A stretch of 64,000 bases of DNA from Antarcticibacterium flavum (GCF_006159205.1 NZ_CP040812.1:4289684-4353683); one strand, 5' to 3'. Shown: positions 45,721 through 56,250, numbered from the stretch's first letter. Made by a program: numbers and translations. The notes: generated from the sequence alone by a model not told the origin.

Positions 45721-48265
45721 CACATTTTGAAGATCCACAATCTGTACAGGTAAGGCATCCTTCCTGATAAATTAGATTGGTGGAATCACAATTTGCACAG
45801 GTCTGGCCTTTTGCCTTTGTACCATCTGCAACATAACGCTTAAGGGCTCTTGCCACACCATTTTTCCAGGTGTTTATGGATTCATTGTCTAATTGCAGAC
45901 TGTTGATCAAGTCTACGGCTTTTTCAATTGGCATCCCGTGTCTAAGAGTGCTTGAGATCAATTTTGCATAGTTCCAGAATTCAGGATCAAACTTATGAGA
46001 GAGTCCTTCAATAGTTGTTTTATAACCTCTTTGGTTCTCATACTGGAAATCATATCTTGAGTTTCCTTCATCATCCTTATTTTTAATAATAAGGCCTTCA
46101 TTTACCCATCTTGGGATAAGGATACCATCCTCATCATCTGCAAGACCGGTAAAGATCTCATATGGTTTTCCATCAATGATACCAATAAAGGCAATCCATT
46201 TTTCTTTATTATTCTGGAATCTCACTACATCTGCTTCAAGGATGGCGGGACGTTTTGTCGGGAAAATTGAAGATGTGGATCCTTCTTCTTTTTTCTCTTC
46301 GTTGGAAATCAATACTCCACTTCTTGAACCGTCTCTGTAAACAGTTACCCCTTTACAACCAACTTCCCAGGCTTTTAGGTAAAGCTGTCCTACAAGCTCC
46401 TCTGTCACATCATTTGGAAGGTTTACTGTCACACTTATGGAGTGATCCACCCACTTTTGTACAGCACCCTGCATGGTTACCTTGCTTACCCAATCTATAT
46501 CATTGGAGGTAGCTTTGTAATAAGGTGACTTCTTAACTAATTTATCCAGTTCCTTTTGAGTATAGTTTTTATCTGTATCATACCCGTTTATTTGCATCCA
46601 CTCTTTAAACCTGTGATGGAATACCACGTATTCTTCCCAGGAATCTCCGGTTTCATCTACAAAATCTACACGGGCTTCTTTGTCATTTGGATTTACTTTT
46701 CTTCTTCTCTTGTATACAGGAAGGAAAACAGGCTCTATTCCCGAAGTGGTTTGAGTCATTAAACTTGTTGTCCCGGTAGGGGCAATGGTAAGAAGTGCAA
46801 TATTCCTGCGGCCATACTCCATCATTTCAAAATAAAGCTTTTCATCGGCTTCCCTTAAACGCTGGATAAACGGGTTGTCTTTTTCTCTTTCAGAATCATA
46901 AACACTAAAAGCTCCTCTTTCCTTGGCTGCATATACAGATGCTCTGTAGGCTTCAATAGCTAAAGTTTTATGAACTTCTACTGAAAAGTCTATACCTTCT
47001 TTGCTGCCGTACGAAATTCCAAGAGCTGCAAGCATATCACCCTCTGCAGTAATACCAATTCCGGTTCTTCTTCCTTCGTAAGCCTTTTTTCTTATTTGTA
47101 ACCAAAGGTTTTTCTCAACTCCCTTGATCTCTTCACTTTCAGGATCTGCATCTATTTTGGCAAGGATATCGTCAATTTTCTCCAGCTCCAGGTCTATGAT
47201 GTCATCCATAATTCTTTGAGCAGCAGCAACGTGTTTCTTGAACAGGTCAAAGTTGAAAGATGCTTCTTTTTTAAATGGATTCTCTACATAAGAAAGTAGG
47301 TTTATAGCCAGTAATCTACAGGAATCGTATGGACAAAGCGGGATCTCTCCACAAGGATTGGTAGAAACGGTTTCATATCCAAGATCTGCATAAGAATCTG
47401 GTACAGATTCTTTAATGATGGTATCCCAGAAAAGAATGCCAGGCTCTGCCGATTTCCATGCGTTGTGAACTATTTTGTTCCAAAGTCTATTAGCTTCAAG
47501 CTCTTTAGTATATTTAGGATTATCACTATGGATAGGGAATTTTTGGGTGTAAGACTTATTGTCCTTAACCGCCTTCATGAAATCGTCATCAATACGTACA
47601 GATACATTTGCTCCAGTCACCTTACCCTGGGTCATTTTTGCATCGATGAAATCCTCTGCATCGGGGTGATTGATTGAAACTGAAAGCATTAGAGCACCGC
47701 GACGGCCATCCTGGGCAACTTCTCTTGTTGAATTTGAATACCGCTCCATAAAAGGTACAAGACCGGTAGAAGTAAGAGCAGAGTTCTTTACAGGAGAACC
47801 TTTAGGACGTATATGAGAAAGATCATGACCAACTCCACCGCGACGTTTCATAAGCTGTACCTGTTCCTGGTCTACTTTCATGATGCTGCCGTAGGAGTCG
47901 CTCATGCCCCCGTTTCCAATTACAAAGCAATTGGATAAAGAAGCGATTTGATATTTATTCCCAATTCCTGCCATAGGGCTTCCCTGAGGTACGATATATT
48001 TGAAGTCTTCCAGCAACCCCAACACTTCCTCTTCACTCATAGGATTTGGATACTTACTTTCTATTCGCGCAATTTCTTTAGCGATCCTCACGTGCATATC
48101 CTGAGGGGAAAGTTCATATAAATTCCCGTCTGAATCCTTTAGCGCGTATTTGTTGATCCATACTCGGGCTGCAAGTTCATCTCCTTTGAAATAGGTCAAT
48201 GACTTTTGGAAGGCTTCTTCCTGGGAATAGGTTTGGGTGGGGGTTTTTGGTGCTTCTACTTTCAT
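45716..48265 (-). CDS. nrdJ: Adenosylcobalamin-dependent (class II) ribonucleotide reductase
   Basis: An 849-residue enzyme. Active-site blocks are SLSNCFVIGNG (first redox Cys), GRRGALMLSVSINHPDAEDFIDAK, STNPCGEIPLCPYDSCRL (NPCGE with the radical Cys and the Glu), and APTGTTSLMTQTTSGIEPVF. The C-terminus has a zinc-ribbon-like CANCDSTNLIYQEGCLTC followed by TDCGSSKCG, supplying the cysteines that re-reduce the active site. It makes deoxyribonucleotides with cobalamin instead of oxygen chemistry, so the cell needs B12. There is no ATP-cone evident at the N-terminus. I see no cobalamin riboswitch in the upstream 256 bp. Confidence 0.93.
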   Translation of the reverse strand: MKVEAPKTPTQTYSQEEAFQKSLTYFKGDELAARVWINKYALKDSDGNLYELSPQDMHVRIAKEIARIESKYPNPMSEEEVLGLLEDFKYIVPQGSPMAGIGNKYQIASLSNCFVIGNGGMSDSYGSIMKVDQEQVQLMKRRGGVGHDLSHIRPKGSPVKNSALTSTGLVPFMERYSNSTREVAQDGRRGALMLSVSINHPDAEDFIDAKMTQGKVTGANVSVRIDDDFMKAVKDNKSYTQKFPIHSDNPKYTKELEANRLWNKIVHNAWKSAEPGILFWDTIIKESVPDSYADLGYETVSTNPCGEIPLCPYDSCRLLAINLLSYVENPFKKEASFNFDLFKKHVAAAQRIMDDIIDLELEKIDDILAKIDADPESEEIKGVEKNLWLQIRKKAYEGRRTGIGITAEGDMLAALGISYGSKEGIDFSVEVHKTLAIEAYRASVYAAKERGAFSVYDSEREKDNPFIQRLREADEKLYFEMMEYGRRNIALLTIAPTGTTSLMTQTTSGIEPVFLPVYKRRRKVNPNDKEARVDFVDETGDSWEEYVVFHHRFKEWMQINGYDTDKNYTQKELDKLVKKSPYYKATSNDIDWVSKVTMQGAVQKWVDHSISVTVNLPNDVTEELVGQLYLKAWEVGCKGVTVYRDGSRSGVLISNEEKKEEGSTSSIFPTKRPAILEADVVRFQNNKEKWIAFIGIIDGKPYEIFTGLADDEDGILIPRWVNEGLIIKNKDDEGNSRYDFQYENQRGYKTTIEGLSHKFDPEFWNYAKLISSTLRHGMPIEKAVDLINSLQLDNESINTWKNGVARALKRYVADGTKAKGQTCANCDSTNLIYQEGCLTCTDCGSSKCG

Positions 48266-48456
48266 TTTTGAATGACGATTTAGGTTAGTTAAATCATTTT
48301 ATTGGAAAGCACTAAAGTAGAAAAAAATAAACTGTTATAGATGTGTTAATGAGAAGAAAGTTTACAACTAAAAGTTGCTATATGTATGTAAATCAAATAA
48401 TTATAAATTTACTAACAAAAAAATGTTGACAAAAAGTTTCAGTAATATGATAAGTC

Positions 48457-48508
48457 CAAATCGCAGAATCCAGAGACAGAGCGGGTTGCAAAGCGATTCT
48501 GCGATTCG
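48457..48508. repeat. Inverted repeat downstream of ackA
   Basis: The arms AATCGCAGAATC (48459-48470) and GATTCTGCGATT (48494-48505) are perfect inverted repeats, extended outward by CC and GG, around a 23-base G+C-richer loop. It lies 14 bp past the ackA stop. On the plus strand AATTTTT follows, but no plus-strand gene precedes it. It may act as an mRNA 3' end stem for ackA-pta. Confidence 0.6.
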
Positions 48509-48521
48509 GAATTTTTAAGTG

Positions 48522-49709
48522 TTAAAAAACCAGTTTATATGTTTGTTTGGCTATTTCAAGTTCTTCATTGGTGGGAATAATTAGCACTTTTACCCTTGCA
48601 TTTTCTCGATTGATCGCTCTATTCTCTTTTGATCGAATTACATTCTTTTCGGGATCGATCTCGATACCCAGGTACTCCATGTCTTTACAAACCAGGGAGC
48701 GAAGTATGTCACTATTCTCACCAATCCCCGCTGTGAAAACAATCGCATCCAGGCCATTCATAGCGGCAGTATAAGCACCTATATATTTTTTGATCCTGTA
48801 GGCATTCATCTCCAGTGCAAGCTGGCACTTGCGGTTACCTTTTTCTGCTTCTGCCTCAATGTCCCGAAGATCGCTGTAGCCGGTAAGTCCCAACATCCCA
48901 CTTTTGTGATGAAGCAAGTCGCTTACCTCTCTAGCTGAATATCCCAGTTTTTCAATCATATAAAAAATAATGGACTGGTCAATATCACCGCTCCGGGTAC
49001 CCATGATTAGGCCATTCACCGGTCCAAAACCAAGGGAATGATCTACGCTTTTGCCGTCCTGCACAGCAGTAATACTACAGCCATTGCCCAGGTGCACGCT
49101 TATGATCTTTGAATTTTTCTTATCCAGCATTTCGATTGCCTGCTCTGTCACATATTTATGACTGGTACCGTGAAAACCGTATACCTGGATATTATGATCC
49201 TGTTTAAAGGACAGGGGAATGGCATAAGTATTGGCACAATCTGGAATGGAGCGGTGAAAGGCAGTATCAAAAACAGCTACCTGTTTAGCTTCAGGAAAAA
49301 TATCCTCAGCGACCTGGATCCCTTTAAGGTTTGGCGGATTATGGAGCGGGGCGAGGGAAAAAAGCTTTTTAATTTCAGATTTCACCTCCTCATCGATCTC
49401 AATGGTTTCCGAAAAAGCATCTCCACCATGAACCACTCTGTGCCCAATTGCGGGAATTTCTGAAGCATCCTTAATAACACCCTTTTCAGGATCCAGTAAA
49501 TAATTTGTTACCTTTTTTAAGGCTACAGAATGATCGGGGATTGAAAATTCTTCAGAAGTCTTAAAATCACCAGATTTATAATGCAACATTGAATTTTCCT
49601 GTCCTATTCTCTCTACCAGCCCTGAGGCCAGTACTTCTTCAGCAGGCATTGCAATAAGCTGAAATTTTAAGGAGGAACTACCGGAATTTATAATAAGTAT
49701 TTTGTTCAT
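48522..49709 (-). CDS. ackA: Acetate kinase
   Basis: A 395-residue ASKHA-fold kinase. It opens KILIINSGSSSLKFQL (phosphate-1 loop). Other blocks are IGHRVVHGG, AVFDTAFH, YGFHGTSHKYV, VHLGNGCSITAVQDGKS, and DAIVFTAGIGENS. These are all typical of AckA, which interconverts acetyl phosphate plus ADP with acetate plus ATP. It lies 9 bp downstream of pta, the standard AckA-Pta overflow and acetate-activation pathway. Confidence 0.96.
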   Translation of the reverse strand: MNKILIINSGSSSLKFQLIAMPAEEVLASGLVERIGQENSMLHYKSGDFKTSEEFSIPDHSVALKKVTNYLLDPEKGVIKDASEIPAIGHRVVHGGDAFSETIEIDEEVKSEIKKLFSLAPLHNPPNLKGIQVAEDIFPEAKQVAVFDTAFHRSIPDCANTYAIPLSFKQDHNIQVYGFHGTSHKYVTEQAIEMLDKKNSKIISVHLGNGCSITAVQDGKSVDHSLGFGPVNGLIMGTRSGDIDQSIIFYMIEKLGYSAREVSDLLHHKSGMLGLTGYSDLRDIEAEAEKGNRKCQLALEMNAYRIKKYIGAYTAAMNGLDAIVFTAGIGENSDILRSLVCKDMEYLGIEIDPEKNVIRSKENRAINRENARVKVLIIPTNEELEIAKQTYKLVF

Positions 49710-49718
49710 TTCTAAGAT

Positions 49719-51811
49719 TTAAATTCCCTGTGCCTGGATGGCGGTAAGGATTACAGTATTAAAAACATCGTCTACAGTACAGCCTCGGCTAAGGTCATTA
49801 ACCGGTTTGTTAAGCCCCTGGAGCATAGGTCCAATTGCGAGGGCCCCCGTCTCCCGTTGTACCGCTTTATAAGTATTATTACCGGTGTTAAGATCTGGGA
49901 AGATCAAAACGCTGGCCTGTCCTGCAACTTCAGAATTTGGTAATTTACTTTGTCCTACACTTAGGTCTACGGCTGCATCATATTGGATAGGGCCCTCTAC
50001 TTTTAGATCTGGCCTCAGGCTTTTAACGATCTCTGTGGCCTGTCTTACCCTGTCTACATCCTCACCTTTCCCGGATGTTCCCGAAGAGTAGGAGAGCATT
50101 GCTATTTTGGGTTCTATTCCAAAAGCCTTACTGCTTTCTGCTGAAGAGATTGTGATCTCTGCAAGCTCCTCAGCCGTGGGATTGGGATTAATGGCACAAT
50201 CCCCAAAAACTGAAACCCTGTCCTCAAGGCACATAAAAAATACAGAAGAAACCACAGACACCCCGGGTTTGGTCTTTATGAACTGTAAAGCAGGTATAAT
50301 AGTATGTTGTGTAGTATGGGCGGCACCCGATACCATTCCATCGGCATGACCTTTATAGATCATCATCGTGCCAAAATAAGAGACATCGCTCATCCTGTCG
50401 CGGGCCATATCCAGGTTCACATTCTTATGCTTCCTTAATTCATAATAGGTGAGGGCGTAATCTTCAAAATGTACAGATTTAACGGGGTCTATGATTTTGA
50501 TCTTCTCCAGGTCAAGCACTAAACCTAAATTCATAATTTTACTTTTTATGATCTCCTCATCTCCCAGTAAGGTGATATCTACCAAGTCCATGGCTATGAG
50601 TTTTGCCGCTGCTGTAAGTATTCTTTCATCTGTCCCCTCGGGCAGGACAATATGTTTCCTTGCTTGTTGGGCCCGCTTCACCAGGCTGTACTGGAACATT
50701 CGGGGAGTGATACCTTTTGGTTTGAAATTTATGAGCTGCTCGGCCAGCTTATCAAGGGAAACATATTTTTCAAAGGTGCTTATGGAAGTTTCTATTTTTT
50801 GAACACTATCTGCATAAATATTGGATTTAATTGCTCCAACTTTATTTGCTACATTGAAAGTACCATCCTCAACAGATATAATTGGAACAACCTGCGAGAG
50901 TCCCTCGATAAGTTTGATTATGGAATCTTCGGGAGTGATGCCCCGGTAAGGATGATCCCCGAGATCCTTGGATAATTGGTAGAAATATTTGCCTGCAGGG
51001 CTCCAAGGATTATATCTGCACGATCTCCCGGGGTAATGACCAGGCTTTCATTCTTTAAATGGTGAAGGTAATTGCGCAATTGCATTGCACCCACATTAAA
51101 ATTACCTGTTTGATTATCAAGAAAATCGTGTCCAAATAGAACCTTACCGTTAAGTGCCGTGATAATTTCCTTTAAAGTTGGATTGGAGAGAGTGTCTATT
51201 AATGGAATGGCAAATACGGCCACCTCATCTGGCAGGAATTCCCTCATCCCGTTTAGGGCGATTTCAAGATTTTCTGGCTGTATGCGGTTGCTTACCATGG
51301 CCAGCACTTTTACATCTTTGTTAATGAATGCATTAAAGGCCATTTGCAGGCTGCCCATCAAGGTCTCCTTGGTTTTATGCTGCCCGCTTGCAACAATGAT
51401 CACAGGGAGCCCAAGGTTCTTGGCAATTAAAACATTGACATCAAATTCAAAGACACTGCCTTCACCTGAGAAATCACTTCCTTCTACCAGGACAATATCA
51501 AATCTTTCTTCAAGGTTCTTGTATTTGCGAATGATAGTATCAATGATCTCACCAGACTGGCCGTCATTACGCTTTTGAATGATCTCGCTACGGGTAAAGG
51601 CATAGGCATCCTCGTAAGGCAGATCAACTTCAAAATGACTTAGCACTGTATCGATGTGATTATCCTTTTTTCCAGTTGGTACATCATTTATAATAGGCCT
51701 GAAATAACCCACTTTTGTGGTTTTTCCAAGAAGGGTGCGCATAAGCCCCAGGGAGATAATAGATTTCCCGCTGTTGGATTCCAGCGTGGCTATATAGATT
51801 CCTTTATTCAT
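49719..51811 (-). pseudogene. pta: Phosphate acetyltransferase, split by one frameshift (likely sequence error)
   Basis: The ATG at 51811 (MNKGIYIATLESNSGKS) starts an N-terminal P-loop/BioD-like domain and then a DRTGG domain. The frame breaks near 50940 after RISGIILTG. The other frame continues GITPEDSIIKLIEGLSQVVP and runs through the catalytic PTA_PTB domain (HIVLPEGTDERIL, YSSGTSGKGEDVDRV, GPIQYDAAVD). Adding one G to the run in ACCGGGGCATC restores a single frame of 697 residues, the normal length of long Pta. Pta interconverts acetyl-CoA and acetyl phosphate. Only the base loss is odd, and a sequencing error is the simplest reading. Confidence 0.9.
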
Positions 51812-51828
51812 AGTAAATAATTGAGGTG

Positions 51829-51836
51829 CAAATTTA
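51829..51836 (-). promoter_or_regulatory. -7 promoter element TAAATTTG for pta-ackA
   Basis: On the minus strand it matches TAnnTTTG 17 bp before the pta ATG. A T-rich stretch lies upstream. No perfect -33 TTTG was found at the ideal distance. Confidence 0.4.
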
Positions 51837-51938
51837 CGGTTATAAAAAAACTTCTCCTCCCACAAGCTTATAAAATCCTGTGAAATGTGCCGAAAACTGA
51901 TGAAGATCAGAATCCTGAAAAAAACCCGGTTATAATAG

Positions 51939-51969
51939 AAAAACGCTCCCAAACCTGAGAGCGTTTTTA
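51939..51969 (-). terminator. Terminator of the secreted Asn-rich protein gene
   Basis: AAAAACGCTC pairs perfectly with GAGCGTTTTT around a 10-base loop, with T runs on both strands. It lies 20 bp after the stop of the leftward gene and upstream of pta. Confidence 0.8.
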
Positions 51970-51989
51970 ATTAATACCATATTAATGAT

Positions 51990-52547
51990 CTATTTATTAT
52001 CTATAGGATCATTCGTAGTAGTGTTCCTGTTATTCACACCACGGTTGTTGGTGTTTCTGTTATTTACACCCTGGTTGTTAAGGTTCCTGTTAGGGTTGTT
52101 TCTTCTCATATCGCTTTGATTCTGGCCACGAATATTTCTTGGAGTACTTATATTGTAATCCTCTTCAAGTACACTATCTGTAGTACTGTCATACCTGTAG
52201 GTCCTGAAATTTCCCTGCTCATCAAAGCGTCCAAAGGAAACATCATTAGGGTCTGAAGTAGAAGTCATAATATAATACCCGTTTGCAGTAGTTCTGCGAA
52301 GATTTCCAATTTCGGTCTCTGTTCCGTTTTCTATCTGCGATACGGTAAGGTCACCCCTGTCATTTGGTGTAAACCTGAAGTTTTGATTATTAAAAGTATA
52401 ATCTGATGGTTCCTGGATATCATAATATGTGGCCCTGTCTGTCCTCATATCCATATTATCCCTGTTTGATTGTGTGGGTTGATCTGTAACCTGTGCATAG
52501 ATGGTTCCCACAAACAAAAATGTCAATAAATAAACTAACTTTTTCAT
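51990..52547 (-). CDS. Secreted Asn-rich protein of unknown function
   Basis: A 185-residue protein with a signal peptide of about 19 residues (MKKLVYLLTFLFVGTIYAQ). The central domain is small and charged (YTFNNQNFRFTPNDRGDLTV). The C-terminal 45 residues are low in complexity, with NNQGVNNRNTNNRGVNNRNT-like repeats of Asn, Arg and Gly. It is probably periplasmic or surface exposed. No enzyme motif is seen. The frame is intact although it lies in the error-prone part of the window. Confidence 0.7.
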   Translation of the reverse strand: MKKLVYLLTFLFVGTIYAQVTDQPTQSNRDNMDMRTDRATYYDIQEPSDYTFNNQNFRFTPNDRGDLTVSQIENGTETEIGNLRRTTANGYYIMTSTSDPNDVSFGRFDEQGNFRTYRYDSTTDSVLEEDYNISTPRNIRGQNQSDMRRNNPNRNLNNQGVNNRNTNNRGVNNRNTTTNDPIDNK

Positions 52548-52724
52548 AACTGTTTTATTTTTAGGTTTTTACAAATCTACAATGATAAGCTGTTAAGACT
52601 TGATAAAGCTTCGTTAGGGTTTTACTAAATCCTAATAGGTGAGGCAAAAAGTAGAAAATATGAATGTGATTCCCTCTACCTTTTTCATAATTGATGCTAT
52701 CTTCTCAATTTCAACTTTAAAGCC

Positions 52725-52732
52725 TATCTTTG
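52725..52732 (+). promoter_or_regulatory. -7 promoter element TATCTTTG for ychF
   Basis: It is a TAnnTTTG match about 98 bp before the ychF ATG, giving a leader that begins near a GCAGCCGCAAAAACAC stretch. An A/T-rich -33 region lacks a perfect TTTG. Confidence 0.45.
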
Positions 52733-52830
52733 CAGCCGCAAAAACACAGGTTATAAATTCGGGTCTGTTCTCATAGCCTAAAATTTTGAGCTATTGCCCA
52801 GAGTAGAACCCGTATCCTTAAAAATATAAT

Positions 52831-53924
52831 ATGAAAGCCGGAATTGTAGGATTACCCAACGTAGGAAAATCAACTCTTTTTAATTGTTTATCCAATGCCA
52901 AGGCGCAAAGCGCCAATTTCCCCTTCTGTACTATTGAGCCAAATATAGGAGTGGTGAACGTACCCGATTCGAGACTGGAAAAATTGGAATCCCTGGTAAA
53001 GCCGGAGAGGGTTATGCCTGCAACTGTTGAGATCGTGGATATAGCAGGTCTGGTAAAAGGGGCAAGTAAGGGAGAAGGCCTTGGTAACCAGTTCCTGGGA
53101 AATATTAGAGAGACAGATGCTATTCTTCATGTGCTTAGATGTTTTGAAAATGATAATATTGTGCACGTAGATGGTTCTGTAAATCCTGTAAGAGATAAGG
53201 AAACTATTGATATGGAGTTACAGCTTAAGGACCTGGAGACGGTTGAAAAAAAGCTGGAAAAGGTAAAGCGGGCTGCCAAAACAGGGAATAAAGATGCGCA
53301 AAAAGAGGAAGCTGCTTTATTAAAACTGAAGCAGGGCCTTGAAGCGGGAAGATCTGTAAGAGCAATTGAGCTTACAGATGCTGAAAGAGAGGATTTTGTT
53401 AATAATATACAACTAATTACAGATAAACCTGTGATGTATGTTTGTAATGTTGACGAAGGCTCTGCCACTACAGGAAATGAATTTGTAGAACAAGTGCGGG
53501 AAGCTGTAAAGGACGAGAATGCTGAGGTGCTTGTACTTGCAGTTGGTACTGAAGCCGATATTACAGAACTGGACGATTACGAAGAGCGGCAAATGTTCCT
53601 TGCAGATATTGGCCTTGATGAGGCAGGTTCTGCAAAGTTGATTCGCTCTGCCTACAGGTTACTTGATTTACAAACCTATTTTACCGCCGGTGTTAAGGAG
53701 GTAAGAGCCTGGACAATTCCCGTAGGGCAAGTGCGCCACAGGCCGCAGGGGTGATACATACAGATTTTGAAAAAGGATTTATTCGTGCAGAGGTGATCGC
53801 TTATGATGATTACGTTTCCTTCGGGAGTGAGGCAAAGGTCAAGGAAGCCGGTAAGATGAGGGTAGAAGGCAAGGACTATATTTTGAAGGACGGGGATGTG
53901 ATGCATTTTAGGTTCAACGTTTAA
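52831..53924 (+). pseudogene. ychF: GTP/ATP-binding protein YchF, one frameshift near the end (likely sequence error)
   Basis: An Obg-superfamily P-loop protein. G1 is GLPNVGKSTLFN, G3-like is DIAGLVKGASKGEGLGNQFL, and the G4 region is MYVCNVDE. The C-terminal TGS-like domain follows ([15 protein letters not shown]). The frame breaks near 53723 at GTAGGGCAAGTGCGCC. One extra G gives [20 protein letters not shown] and then the normal end MHFRFNV, for a 364-residue protein, the family length. YchF is a near-universal ribosome-associated ATPase. The stop codon runs straight into a heptamer array. Confidence 0.9.
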
Positions 53925-53963
53925 TAAGACGTTAGACGTTAGATGTTAGACGTTAGATTTTAG
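53922..53963 (+). repeat. Heptamer array starting at the ychF stop codon (unit ACGTTAG)
   Basis: Units are taataag, acgttag, acgttag, atgttag, acgttag, attttag. The unit echoes the last codons of the gene (AACGTT TAA). Each unit carries TAG, so stops fall in all three frames. Confidence 0.75.
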
Positions 53964-54013
53964 AATTACCTGGGGAATTGGTAGGATTGATTTTTAGAAG
54001 GATGAGCTCGATT

Positions 54014-54041
54014 GTCTATCTCAAATCTCAAATCTCAAGTC
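54014..54041 (-). repeat. Heptamer array, left flank of element copy B
   Basis: Units gtctatc, tcaaatc, tcaaatc, tcaagtc end exactly where the element starts. On the minus strand the unit is TGAGATT, matching T(T/G)AGnnn. Confidence 0.65.
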
Positions 54042-54259
54042 ATTGGTGTCCGATTAAAATATTTAAAATTTTCTTAAGCCTTAATATATATAGTCAGAAG
54101 ATACATCAACCTCAACCAGGGGTGGTTTTGGATCTGAAATAGTTCAGGAAAATTCAAGCTTTTTATAAGAGGTTAAACCAGTATTTTCCACACACTTTTT
54201 AGTCTAGGTTCTAGATTCTAGCAGCGGAAGCGGTCCAGACTCTTTTATCGGACAACAAT
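54042..54259 (-). mobile_element. Putative MITE-like non-autonomous element, copy B (218 bp)
   Basis: This copy is inverted relative to copy A at 172-393 and aligns with it end to end. The best-kept blocks are at both termini, plus CCTGGTTGAG, AACCTAGACT and the segment GAGTCTGGACCGCT. The ends read inward as ATTGGTGTCCGATTAAAA and ATTGTTGTCCGATAAAAG, 16 of 18 positions identical, a good terminal inverted repeat. It has no ORF. Both flanks are heptamer arrays of the same unit type, so insertion into an existing array is the simplest history. Confidence 0.65.
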
Positions 54260-54260
54260 G

Positions 54261-54309
54261 ATCTCAAGTCTCATATCTCAAGTCTCACATCTAATATCTC
54301 AAGTCTATC
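54261..54309 (-). repeat. Heptamer array, right flank of element copy B
   Basis: Period-7 units atctcaa, gtctcat, atctcaa, gtctcac, atctaat, atctcaa, gtctatc. On the minus strand they read TGAGATA, TGAGACT, TTAGATG and similar. Confidence 0.7.
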
Positions 54310-54408
54310 AACATTTCCTCTTAATGCTTTGTTAATTACTTTGTGCAGGCGGGGTTTTAACTTTTTGATGTAAACCTTATATTAGCGACTCAACCGCACC
54401 TACTAGTT

Positions 54409-56247
54409 ATGAGTCAAGATACTAAATATACAGAGGATAATATCCGGTCACTGGACTGGAAGGAGCATATACGTATGCGTCCCGGGATGTATATTGGAAA
54501 ACTTGGAGATGGCTCCACGGCAGATGATGGTATCTATATACTTCTAAAGGAGGTAATAGATAACAGTATTGATGAATTTGTCATGGGCGCCGGGAAGACC
54601 ATTGAGATCTCTGTACAAAACCAAAGGGTTATAGTGCGGGATTATGGCCGTGGGATTCCGCTGGGAAAAGTTGTTGATGTAGTTTCCAAAATGAATACCG
54701 GGGGAAAGTACGATTCCCGCGCTTTTAAAAAGTCTGTTGGTTTAAACGGTGTAGGTACAAAAGCCGTTAATGCACTTTCATCCAGTTTTAAAGTAGAATC
54801 TACCCGGGATGGCCGCTCCAAAACGGCTGAATTTGAAAAAGGAACCTCGTAAACGAGGAGGAACTGGAGGAGACCTCCAGGCGCCGTGGTACCAAGGTAA
54901 CCTATATCCCGGATGAAAGCATATTTAAAAATTTCAGGTACCGTGATGAGTATATAGAAAAAATGCTCAAGAATTACGTTTATCTCAATCCGGGATTGAC
55001 GATTATCTTTAACGGTGAAAAGTTTTATTCAGAAAATGGTTTAAAGGACCTTCTTGGAGACAGCATAAATGAGGATGATCAACTATATGAGATCATTCAT
55101 TTACGCGGTGATGATATTGAGATAGCCTTAACCCATAGTAAATCCCAGTATTCTGAGGAATACCACTCCTTTGTGAACGGGCAAAATACCTCTCAGGGAG
55201 GTACGCATCTAGCGGCTTTCAGAGAGGCGCTGGTAAGGACTATCCGTGAGTATTACGGGAAGAACTATGAGGCATCAGATGTGCGAAAGTCGGTAGTTTC
55301 AGCAATAAGTATTAAGGTGATGGAGCCGGTGTTTGAAAGCCAGACCAAAACCAAACTCGGTTCTACAGATATGGGAGGCAAACTTCCACCGTGCGTACTT
55401 ATATCAATGATTTCGTAAAACCCATCTGGATAATTACCTCCATAAGAATGCTGAAACTGCAGAGAAGCTGCAACGTAAGATCCTGCAGGCAGAAAGGGAA
55501 AGAAGGAGCTATCAGAATTAGGAAACTGGCAAAGACCGGGCGAAAAAAGCCAGCCTTCACAATAAAAAACTTAGGATTGCCGTATACACCTGGGGACAGT
55601 AAAAAGGAACGGTACCTGGAGACAACGCTGTTTATAACAGAGGAGATTCTGCGATGATCCATTACAAAAATCCGGGATGTGATACGCAGGCTGTGTTCAG
55701 TTTAAAAGGAAAGCCCCTTAATAGTTATGGTCTTACCAAAAAGATCGTATATGAAAATGAGAATTCAATTGCTACAGGCTGCCCTGAACATTGAGGAATC
55801 CATAGAGACCTTAGGTATAATAATATAGTGATCGCGACAGATGCCGATGTGGACGGGATGCACATTCGGCTTTTACTAATAACTTTCTTTTTGCAATTCT
55901 TTCCTGAACTTATAAAAGAAAACCACCTCTATATACTCCAAACCCCATTATTCAGGGTAAGAAATAAGAAGGAAACAATCTATTGTTACAGTGAGCTTGA
56001 GAGACAGCAGGCCGTCAATAAACTTTCTGGCAAAGCAGAAATAACGAGGTTTAAGGGATTGGGAGAAATTTCTCCAGATGAGTTCAAACATTTTATTGGA
56101 GAAGATATCCGTCTTGACCCTGTTATGCTGGACAAGGATATGTCCATTGAAGAACTCTTGAGTTTTTATATGGGTAAGAATACGCCAGACAGGCAGGAAT
56201 TCATAATTGATAATCTTAAAGTTGAACTGGATTTGATCGCAGAGTAG
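54409..56247 (+). pseudogene. parE: DNA topoisomerase IV subunit B, several frameshifts (likely sequence errors)
   Basis: The GHKL ATPase region is clear: [49 protein letters not shown] and [14 protein letters not shown]. The transducer and Toprim parts continue in other frames: [26 protein letters not shown] (for ITEGDSA), [19 protein letters not shown] and [20 protein letters not shown]. Each break can be repaired by adding one base, for example GGAACC to GGGAACC near 54841 and GTAAAACCC to GTAAAAACCC near 55420. The restored length is close to 618 residues, usual for Bacteroidetes ParE. The gene is essential, so true decay is unlikely. parC lies downstream. Confidence 0.85.
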
Positions 56248-56250
56248 CCT

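Larger units (their letters stand above)
53925..54408. other. Intergenic region with heptamers and second copy of the short element
   Basis: No gene is seen in this 484-bp region between ychF and parE. It holds three heptamer arrays and element copy B, then about 100 bp of AT-rich sequence before the parE ATG. Confidence 0.6.

Noticed and set aside
53922..54309. CRISPR array
   Set aside because: The period is 7 bp with no spacers. These are simple heptamer repeats.
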